This document shows positions 6,359 to 10,842 of a stretch of DNA of 10,842 bases, piece by piece; within the stretch, counting starts at the first letter, position 1; each line of letters starts with the position of its first letter. The translations under genes and the position numbers were made by a program. The notes beneath the pieces are model-generated. The model had not been told where the DNA came from. It saw only the letters and a program-made list of their open reading frames with translations, and searched no databases. The stretch spans positions 1 to 10,842 of the forward strand of contig CAAGMF010000043.1 in the NCBI GenBank assembly GCA_900770895.1, written 5' to 3'. This DNA comes from an uncultured Mitsuokella sp. (GTDB lineage Bacteria; Bacillota; Negativicutes; Selenomonadales; Selenomonadaceae).

Positions 6359-7612
6359 ATGATCAAACAGCTGGGACATAGGTACATGACGACCCCGTTG
6401 ATCAAACTGATCATCGTAGGTCTCATCGCGGGCATATTGATCGCCTTGTGCATACCTGCCGCAGTACCGGCCGTAGCCGTGTTGGGTGATTTCTTCGTCA
6501 AAGCCCTGAAGGGTGTAGCGCCGATACTCGTTTTTGTATTGGTTACGAATGCTCTGGCACAGAAGAATGCGGATGCCAGTGCTGAGATGAAGCCGATTGT
6601 CCGCCTCTATATCGTGGCGACGTTCCTGGCCTCGCTCGTTGCTGTCGCTTATTCGTTCGCCTTCCCGACTACGCTCGAGCTGCAGGTGGCTGATGCCAAG
6701 GTGGCACCGCCATCCGGCATCATCGAGGTATTGCATAATCTGCTGCTGTCCATGGTGGATAACCCGGTGCATGCGCTGACCAATGCCAATTATATCGGCA
6801 TACTGACCTGGGCAGTGCTGGGCGGCCTGGCTCTGCACAGCGCCTCGGATGGCACGAAAGCAATGCTCGGTGACTGCGCCAAGGCGGTCACGAAGATCGT
6901 CCAGTGGGTCATCCGCCTGGCACCGTTCGGCATCATGGGCCTCGTTGCCAATGCAATCGGCACGAGCGGCCTGGGTGCCCTGATCGGCTATGCTCAGCTG
7001 ATCGGCGTCCTGCTCGCGGCATTCTTCTCCGTGGCACTCATCATGAATGCCATCATCGTATATGTCTCCATCCATCGCAATCCGTATCCGCTCATCTGGA
7101 CGACGCTGAAAGAGAGCGGTATCTATGCGTTCTTCACGCGCAGCTCGGCTGCTAATATCCCAGTCAATATGTCGCTGTGCAAACGCCTGCATCTGAATGA
7201 AGATACGTACTCCATATCCATACCGCTCGGGGCTACGATCAACATGAGCGGCGCTGCTATCACCATCGCGGTGCTTTCTCTGGCAGCGGCTCATACGCTG
7301 GGCGTCAGCGTCGATCTGCCGACGGCACTGCTGCTCTGCATCGTGTCGACCATCGGCGCCTGCGGTGCCTCGGGCGTGGCCGGCGGCTCGCTGCTGCTGA
7401 TCCCGGTTGCCTGCGCATCGTTCGGTATCAGCAATGATATCGCTATGCAGGTCGTCGGCGTCGGCTTCATCATCGGCGTCATCCAGGACTCCTGCGAGAC
7501 GGCTCTGAACAGCTCGACGGATGTGCTGTTCACGGCTACAGCGGAGTTCGCTGAGCGCGCCAAAGCCGGTACGCTGAAGGACAGCGATATGATACCGGAT
7601 CCGGAGGAGTAA
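6359..7612 (+). CDS. sstT: Sodium-coupled serine/threonine symporter SstT
   Basis: This 417-aa protein follows SstT of enterobacteria closely over its whole length, as I recall that sequence. SstT is a DAACS-family (glutamate-transporter fold) carrier importing L-serine and L-threonine with Na+. Hallmarks are LKGVAPILVFVLV (50-62), the SPPSG-like APPSGIIEV (116-124), NYIGILTWA (144-152), the hairpin motif FFTRSSAANIPVNM (258-271), SIPLGATINMSGAAI (287-301), GASGVAGGSLLLIP (336-349) and IQDSCETALNSSTDV (375-389). The serine-rich hairpin and the NMSGAA unwound helix, which form the substrate and Na+ sites, are intact. AAGGAAGTG (6342-6350) lies 8 nt before the ATG. It is a single-gene unit with its own promoter and terminator. 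Imported serine can be deaminated to pyruvate by fermenters, which would fit the neighbours, but that is inference. Confidence 0.96.
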   Translation: MIKQLGHRYMTTPLIKLIIVGLIAGILIALCIPAAVPAVAVLGDFFVKALKGVAPILVFVLVTNALAQKNADASAEMKPIVRLYIVATFLASLVAVAYSFAFPTTLELQVADAKVAPPSGIIEVLHNLLLSMVDNPVHALTNANYIGILTWAVLGGLALHSASDGTKAMLGDCAKAVTKIVQWVIRLAPFGIMGLVANAIGTSGLGALIGYAQLIGVLLAAFFSVALIMNAIIVYVSIHRNPYPLIWTTLKESGIYAFFTRSSAANIPVNMSLCKRLHLNEDTYSISIPLGATINMSGAAITIAVLSLAAAHTLGVSVDLPTALLLCIVSTIGACGASGVAGGSLLLIPVACASFGISNDIAMQVVGVGFIIGVIQDSCETALNSSTDVLFTATAEFAERAKAGTLKDSDMIPDPEE

Positions 7613-7644
7613 GAATCCATCTTGGCCATAAAGGCTTTTCCAAG

Positions 7645-7675
7645 GCCGCCTTTGCTCCAGCAGAGGCGGCTTTTT
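7645..7675 (+). terminator. Intrinsic terminator of sstT
   Basis: GCCGCCT (7645-7651) pairs with AGGCGGC (7664-7670) around a 12-nt loop whose inner bases (TGCT/AGCA) can partly pair. Five T's (7671-7675) follow. It lies 33 nt past the sstT stop codon. Confidence 0.9.
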
Positions 7676-7766
7676 GCATGCTTCAGATGGGTACACCAAA
7701 AATAAACAATAAAAAGCAAGCTAATACAATAGAAATAAATATGACTAATGATACCATAAATTCTTA

Positions 7767-7795
7767 TTGATTTTCCCTCGTCAATTTGTTATAAT
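7767..7795 (+). promoter_or_regulatory. mdh promoter
   Basis: TTGATT (7767-7772), a 17-nt spacer and a perfect TATAAT (7790-7795) form a near-consensus housekeeping promoter. The expected start is near 7802, giving a leader of about 78 nt before the mdh ATG. The upstream bases (about 7695-7765) are very AT-rich and could act as an UP element. Confidence 0.85.
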
Positions 7796-7806
7796 TTACA
7801 CGTACA

Positions 7807-7855
7807 CAAAATACAGTCTATGTGTTTTGAGACCTGCCGCAAGGGGGTAGGGCTC
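7807..7855 (+). promoter_or_regulatory. Two adjacent hairpins in the mdh 5' leader
   Basis: CAAAATACA (7807-7815) can pair with TGTGTTTTG (7821-7829) over a 5-nt loop, a 9-bp stem with one wobble, just after the predicted transcription start. Directly next, GAG-A-CCTGCC (7829-7838) pairs with GGTAGG-G-CTC (7846-7855) around a 7-nt GCAAGGG loop, with one A/G mismatch and one G/T wobble. The second stem ends 7 nt before the GAGGAGG ribosome site. The pairing is read by eye. Function (mRNA stability, translation control or none) is unknown. Confidence 0.45.
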
Positions 7856-7879
7856 TGTATGCGAGGAGGCTATTTAATC

Positions 7880-8848
7880 ATGAAAGTAACGGTTGTTGGT
7901 GCAGGTAATGTCGGCGCTACCGTGGCAAATGTCCTGGCTGCAAAAGATTTCTGCAGCGAGGTCGATCTCGTTGATATCAAAGAGGGCGTTGCTGAAGGCA
8001 AGGCCATGGATATCATGCAGACGGCTCATATGCTGAACTTCGACACGACGGTTGTCGGTGTAACGGCTAAGACTGACGATCCTGAGGGCTATGCTCCGAC
8101 GGCTGGTTCCGATATCGTTGTCGTCACCTCTGGTATGCCGCGTAAGCCGGGCATGAGCCGTGAGGACCTGATTGGTGTCAACGCTAAGATTGTCAAGAGC
8201 GTTGTTGACCAGGCTCTGAAGTATTCTCCGAATGCTATATTCATCATCATCTCGAACCCGATGGATGCTATGACGTTCCTCACGCTGAAGGACACGAAGC
8301 TTCCGCGCAACCGCATCATCGGCCAGGGCGGCATGCTCGACAGCAGCCGTTTCCGTTATTTCCTCAGCAAGGCACTCCAGAAGGCTGGCTATCCGGCTAC
8401 GCCGACGGACATCGACGGCATGGTCATCGGTGGTCACAGCGACAAGACGATGGTTCCGCTGGCCAGCATTGCTACCTATCGCGGCATCCCTGTGACGCAG
8501 CTGCTGAGCAAAGAGCAGCTGGATGATGCTGTCGCTCAGACGAAGGTCGGCGGCGCTACGCTGACGAAGCTCCTCGGCACGTCTGCTTGGTATGCTCCGG
8601 GTGCTGCTGCTGCTGCCCTCGTTGAGTCCATCGCTCTCGATGCGAAGAAGCTCATCCCGTGCTGCGTATACCTCGATGGCGAGTATGGCGAGAAAGACCT
8701 CTGCATCGGTGTTCCGGTCGTCCTCGGCAAGAACGGTATCGAGAAGATCGTCGAGCTCAAGCTCAATGACGAGGAGAAGGCTAAGTTCGATGAGAGCGTA
8801 GCTGCAGCTCGCAACACGAACTCCAAACTCGGCGATGCACTGAAATAA
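7880..8848 (+). CDS. mdh: Malate dehydrogenase (LDH-like type)
   Basis: This 322-aa NAD-dependent enzyme interconverts malate and oxaloacetate in the cytoplasm. The N-terminal Rossmann domain has GAGNVGA (8-14) and Asp32, which selects NADH. The active-site loop GMPRKPGMSREDL (85-97) has Arg88 and Arg94; the Arg in place of the LDH Gln marks oxaloacetate specificity. SNPMD (125-129), Asp154 and Arg157 in MLDSSRF, and the catalytic His186 in IGGHSDKTMVP are present. Length is slightly above the usual 310 or so. The ATG at 7880 follows GAGGAGG (7863-7869) by 10 nt; an ATG at 7859 would put that site inside the gene. Strong signals at both ends and a preference for GCT/GTT codons suggest high expression. 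In a citrate-fermenting anaerobe it would draw oxaloacetate from citrate lyase into malate, fumarate and succinate. Confidence 0.96.
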   Translation: MKVTVVGAGNVGATVANVLAAKDFCSEVDLVDIKEGVAEGKAMDIMQTAHMLNFDTTVVGVTAKTDDPEGYAPTAGSDIVVVTSGMPRKPGMSREDLIGVNAKIVKSVVDQALKYSPNAIFIIISNPMDAMTFLTLKDTKLPRNRIIGQGGMLDSSRFRYFLSKALQKAGYPATPTDIDGMVIGGHSDKTMVPLASIATYRGIPVTQLLSKEQLDDAVAQTKVGGATLTKLLGTSAWYAPGAAAAALVESIALDAKKLIPCCVYLDGEYGEKDLCIGVPVVLGKNGIEKIVELKLNDEEKAKFDESVAAARNTNSKLGDALK

Positions 8849-8889
8849 GCCTTCACACAGCTGATCAGACAGTGAACTAGATACAAGTG

Positions 8890-8931
8890 GCCCCGCTGGC
8901 AGGTCTCCTTTCCCTGCTGGCGGGGCTTTTT
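8890..8931 (+). terminator. Strong intrinsic terminator of mdh
   Basis: A 14-nt GC-rich arm (8890-8903) pairs fully with 8913-8926, using two G/T wobbles, around a 9-nt loop. Five T's (8927-8931) follow. It lies 41 nt past the mdh stop. Confidence 0.95.
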
Positions 8932-8955
8932 GTATACATGAGAAACCGTTTATCT

Positions 8956-8983
8956 TCGACAGCTGTTATTTCGATAATATATT
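8956..8983 (+). promoter_or_regulatory. Candidate promoter of the small ORF-tadA unit
   Basis: TCGACA (8956-8961, 5/6 match to TTGACA), a 16-nt spacer and TATATT (8978-8983) lie between the mdh terminator and the next gene. GATAAT at 8973-8978 is an overlapping alternative -10. A promoter is needed here because the preceding terminator is strong, but the exact element is uncertain. Confidence 0.4.
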
Positions 8984-9013
8984 TGAAGGATAGTCTTCGA
9001 GGAGGTGTCAGAT

Positions 9014-9304
9014 ATGCTGGAAAAGATAGAGCGAGTCGCTCCCGTGAAAGGCGCCGATTATGATGTCGCCCGTCAGTTCAATCGCAAGCAGGGCTATGAG
9101 GATCACCGGAATGGTGGCAAGAATAAATTTGCCTCGGTATTGCAGAAGAAAATAGATAAAGGTGCGGTTCAGCCGTCCAATCATTCGCCAGGCGTACCTG
9201 ATGCCTACAATCTGGAACTGTCCATACGACCGACGCAGTCGCTATTCTATGAGCAGGGAGCGGATTTGCGCGAGGTCAGGGAGAAGATTGATGACGCTGG
9301 ATGA
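9014..9304 (+). CDS. Small protein of unknown function upstream of tadA
   Basis: I do not recognise this 96-aa protein. It is soluble in appearance: no signal peptide, no membrane segment, no cysteine, and rich in charged residues. A central basic stretch (RNGGKNKFASVLQKKIDKG, 32-50) looks helical, followed by a Pro/Ser/Asn-rich linker (51-63) and a C-terminal acidic segment. There is no catalytic motif. Evidence that it is real: a full GAGGAGG (8999-9005) 8 nt before the ATG, codon use like its neighbours, and a 14-bp overlap of its end with the tadA start, which implies translational coupling. A GTG at 9005 would overlap the ribosome site and is unlikely. The linkage to tadA may hint at a tRNA or translation role, but operon position alone is weak evidence. 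Confidence 0.75.
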   Translation: MLEKIERVAPVKGADYDVARQFNRKQGYEDHRNGGKNKFASVLQKKIDKGAVQPSNHSPGVPDAYNLELSIRPTQSLFYEQGADLREVREKIDDAG

Positions 9305-9797
9305 TGAGAAATATATGCGGCTGGCCCTCGAGGAGGCTCAGGCGGCGGCCGATATCGGCGAGGTGCCGATCGGTGCTGTGCTGGTCGATGCGGAGGGGAA
9401 TGTCGTGACCCGCGCGCATAATATGCGTGAGACCTGGCATGATGCTACGGCCCATGCGGAGCTGATGGCTATCCGGCAGGCGTGCGAGAAATTAGGGCGC
9501 TGGCGCCTGACGGGACTGACGCTCTATGTCACGATCGAGCCCTGTCCTATGTGTGCGGGAGCTATCGTCATGAGCCGGGTCGACCGGGTGGTGTATGGCA
9601 GTACCGATGCCCGGGCTGGGGCCTGTGAATCGGTATTCAACATCCCGGGCTGTCCGACGCTGAATCATACTCCGGCGATGACCGCCGGTGTGCTGCAGGA
9701 GGAATGTGCTGCAATCATGAAGCAGTTTTTCCGTCAGCGCCGTCAGCAGAGCAAGGCCCGGAAGAAAGCCCAGGCCGGGCAAGGAAATGCCACGTGA
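9291..9797 (+). CDS. tadA: tRNA-specific adenosine-34 deaminase
   Basis: This 168-aa zinc enzyme converts the wobble adenosine A34 of tRNA-Arg(ACG) to inosine. The cytidine/deoxycytidylate deaminase fold is clear: an N-terminal YMRLALEEAQAA helix (8-19), GEVPIGAVLV (23-32), the catalytic HAE (His55 zinc ligand, Glu57 proton shuttle) and PCPMC (Cys85 and Cys88 zinc ligands), then YGSTDARAGA. Length fits the family. The last 20 or so residues are a basic Arg/Lys/Gln tail. The ATG at 9291 is chosen because AGGGAG (9278-9283) lies 7 nt upstream inside the preceding gene. The 14-bp overlap with that gene suggests coupled translation. Guanine or cytosine deaminase would be the alternative, but this motif set is standard TadA. 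Confidence 0.95.
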   Translation: MTLDDEKYMRLALEEAQAAADIGEVPIGAVLVDAEGNVVTRAHNMRETWHDATAHAELMAIRQACEKLGRWRLTGLTLYVTIEPCPMCAGAIVMSRVDRVVYGSTDARAGACESVFNIPGCPTLNHTPAMTAGVLQEECAAIMKQFFRQRRQQSKARKKAQAGQGNAT

Positions 9798-9818
9798 GTT
9801 CATTCTTTATGATTTTTT

Positions 9819-9856
9819 AAAGCGGTGCCGCAGACTATAGTCAGCGGCGCCGCTTT
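9819..9856 (+). terminator. Long hairpin after tadA, T-poor terminator or promoter-overlapping element
   Basis: A 13-nt arm (9819-9831) pairs with 9844-9856 with one wobble. The loop is itself a palindrome (GACTATAGTC, 9833-9842) that can extend the stem past an A/A mismatch. It begins 21 nt after the tadA stop. The 3' arm ends in only three T's before G, so termination may be inefficient. The same bases hold the -35 element and spacer of the following promoter. Confidence 0.6.
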
Positions 9857-9866
9857 GTGGTATAAT
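9838..9866 (+). promoter_or_regulatory. Candidate promoter of the ACT-domain gene
   Basis: A perfect TATAAT (9861-9866) is preceded by TGG, which gives an extended -10. TAGTCA (9838-9843, 4/6 match) lies 17 nt upstream. The start would be near 9873, giving a leader of about 76 nt. A perfect TTGACA at 9879-9884 has no good -10 at the usual distance, so it is probably not a second promoter. Confidence 0.65.
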
Positions 9867-9899
9867 AGAAAAAGTCAGTTGACATATGAATGTGGCCGT

Positions 9900-9915
9900 T
9901 GCTTTACATAAAGCA
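9900..9915. promoter_or_regulatory. Inverted repeat in the leader of the ACT gene, possible operator
   Basis: TGCTTTA and TAAAGCA form perfect 7-bp arms around a 2-bp CA spacer. The site is about 27 nt downstream of the predicted start and 33 nt before the coding region. The short spacer makes an RNA hairpin unlikely, so a DNA-binding dimer site is the better reading. Not assigned to a regulator. Confidence 0.35.
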
Positions 9916-9948
9916 GGCATAATAATGCACAATGGGGGAAAGCTGTAA

Positions 9949-10218
9949 ATGAAACTCGTAGTAACAGTAGTAGGCAAGGACCGTGTCGGTATCATAGCTA
10001 TGGTGAGCCAGATCCTGGCTGATAACGATGTAAATATCCTGAGCATCAACCAGAATATCATGGACGGCTTTTTCAACATGGTGCTGATCGCCGAAGCCGA
10101 TGGCTCGAAGGTGAAGCTGGTAGACCTGCAGAAGACGCTGAAAGAGCGCGGCCAGGAAATCAACGTGGATATCAAAGCCCAGCATGAGGATATATTCAAC
10201 GTGACCCATAATATATGA
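9949..10218 (+). CDS. ACT-domain protein, UPF0237 family
   Basis: This 89-aa protein is a single stand-alone ACT domain of the UPF0237 type. The N-terminal beta strand and ligand loop VVTVVGKDRVGIIAMVS (4-20) match the family, as do the NVNIL-like DVNILSINQNIMDGFFNMV (27-45) and the C-terminal signature QHEDIFNVTHNI (78-89). ACT domains usually bind amino acids and act as regulatory modules. No partner enzyme is fused here and no ligand is known to me. The ATG follows GGGGGAA (9934-9940) by 8 nt. The gene sits 46 nt before a UPF0210 gene, a pairing found in many Gram-positive and other anaerobes, including Streptococcus. Physical or regulatory partnership of the two products is therefore likely but unproven. 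Confidence 0.93.
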   Translation: MKLVVTVVGKDRVGIIAMVSQILADNDVNILSINQNIMDGFFNMVLIAEADGSKVKLVDLQKTLKERGQEINVDIKAQHEDIFNVTHNI

Positions 10219-10250
10219 TATGGGGCAGTAGCGGTATGACGCATTTTCCT

Positions 10251-10260
10251 GGGGAGGTAA
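10251..10260 (+). promoter_or_regulatory. Ribosome binding site supporting the TTG start of UPF0210
   Basis: GGGGAGGTAA is an almost full complement of the 16S anti-Shine-Dalgarno end. The GGAGG core (10253-10257) lies 7 nt before TTG at 10265. It decides the start, since the next in-frame ATG comes 12 codons later with no such site. Confidence 0.75.
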
Positions 10261-10264
10261 CGCT

Positions 10265-10842
10265 TTGATTACAGTTGATGATATACGTGAAACTAATGAT
10301 ATGATAACCGAGAACAAGCTCGATGTCCGCACCATCACGATGGGCATATCGCTGCGCGACTGCGCCCATCCGAACATCGACAAGTTCTGCCAGAATGTAT
10401 ATGACAAGATAACGAAATCTGCCGAGTTCCTCGTCAAGACGGGCGAGGATATAGAGGCCGAGTACGGTATCCCTATCATCCATAAGCGCGTCTCGGTCAC
10501 TCCGATCGCTATCGCTGCGGATGCCTGCAAGACGGATTCGTATGTACCGGTCGCTGAGGCGATGGACAAGGCGGCCAAGGAAGTCGGCGTGAATTTCATC
10601 GGCGGTTTCTCGGCGCTGGTGGAGAAGGGCTTCGCTCATGGCGACCGCATCCTGATCAACTCCATCCCGCAAGCTCTGGCGTCGACGGATCTCGTCTGCT
10701 CGTCGGTCAACCTCGGCTCGACGAAGACCGGTATCAACATGGACTGCGTGCGCGAGATGGGCGAGGTTGTGAAGCGCACGGCGGAGCTCACCCGCGACCA
10801 GCAGGCGCTGGGCTGCGCCAAGCTCGTCGTGTTCTGCAATGC
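10265..10842 (+). CDS. UPF0210 (DUF711, 'PFL family') protein, 3' end outside window
   Basis: The frame stays open to the window end, giving the first 192 residues of a family usually near 450 aa. It is recognised by VRTITMGISLRDC (21-33), KRVSVTPIAIA (74-84), VNFIGGFSALVEKGF (109-123), INSIPQAL (131-138) and SSVNLGSTKTGINMDCV (146-162), all typical of UPF0210. The protein is soluble. The family name 'PFL' reflects a distant structural resemblance to pyruvate formate-lyase-type barrels; no glycyl-radical segment is visible in this part and no activity is known to me. The TTG start is rare but backed by an excellent ribosome site. An ATG-only reading would start at codon 13 and lose conserved N-terminal residues. 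It lies 46 nt after the UPF0237 gene with no terminator between, so the two form one operon. Confidence 0.92.
   Translation, partial: MITVDDIRETNDMITENKLDVRTITMGISLRDCAHPNIDKFCQNVYDKITKSAEFLVKTGEDIEAEYGIPIIHKRVSVTPIAIAADACKTDSYVPVAEAMDKAAKEVGVNFIGGFSALVEKGFAHGDRILINSIPQALASTDLVCSSVNLGSTKTGINMDCVREMGEVVKRTAELTRDQQALGCAKLVVFCN

Noticed and set aside
6338..7699. A 453-codon - strand frame opposite sstT
   Set aside because: sstT matches a known transporter end to end. The opposite frame crosses the sstT terminator and has an unnatural Arg/Gln/His/Asp-rich composition.
9879..9910. Second promoter for the ACT gene using the perfect TTGACA at 9879-9884
   Set aside because: No acceptable -10 lies 16-18 nt downstream (best 3/6). 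The CATAAT at 9918-9923 is too far away.
1..10842. Mobile element, phage, CRISPR, defence system or horizontally acquired island
   Set aside because: No transposase, integrase, direct repeat array, tRNA-flanked junction or abrupt composition change was seen. Composition and ribosome sites look uniform throughout.

Overview
The window is ordinary bacterial chromosome, about 55-58% G+C by eye, with strong GAGGAGG-type Shine-Dalgarno sites and AT-rich intergenic gaps. The gene set is citrate lyase, a CitMHS-type carrier, Na+-coupled amino acid carriers, LDH-like malate dehydrogenase and a UPF0237/UPF0210 pair. Together these suggest an anaerobic Bacillota fermenter, most likely of the Negativicutes/Selenomonadales type (Selenomonas/Mitsuokella-like). 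The taxonomic guess is an inference from gene content and composition and was not tested by search. No mobile element, CRISPR array, tRNA, rRNA or phage gene was seen.

Region 1 (1-4558, + strand) is the distal part of a citrate fermentation operon: the 3' end of citE (citrate lyase beta), citF (alpha), citG (prosthetic-group precursor synthase) and a CitMHS-family citrate/metal symporter. citC and citD would be expected upstream, outside the window. A near-symmetric hairpin at 4586-4632 closes this block and can also serve the convergent gene.

Region 2 (4647-7675) holds two divergently transcribed Na+-coupled amino acid carriers. An AGCS alanine/glycine symporter lies on the - strand and SstT, a serine/threonine symporter, on the + strand. 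They are separated by a 356-bp AT-rich gap with a strong extended -10 promoter for sstT and nested palindromes midway. sstT ends in a clear intrinsic terminator.

Region 3 (7767-8931) is a single-gene mdh transcription unit. It has a near-consensus promoter, a 5' leader predicted to fold into two adjacent hairpins, the malate dehydrogenase gene and a strong terminator. MDH would reduce the oxaloacetate released by citrate lyase to malate, which in such anaerobes feeds the fumarate/succinate/propionate branch.

Region 4 (8956-10842, + strand) has a 96-residue protein of unknown function overlapping tadA (tRNA A34 deaminase) by 14 bp. Next come a hairpin that overlaps the following promoter, an inverted repeat in the leader, an 89-residue ACT-domain protein (UPF0237), and the 5' part of a UPF0210/DUF711 gene that starts at TTG and runs off the window. 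The UPF0237-UPF0210 pair is a widely conserved couple of unknown function. It and the small ORF before tadA are the least understood parts of the window. I found no convincing evidence of a wholly new multi-gene system.
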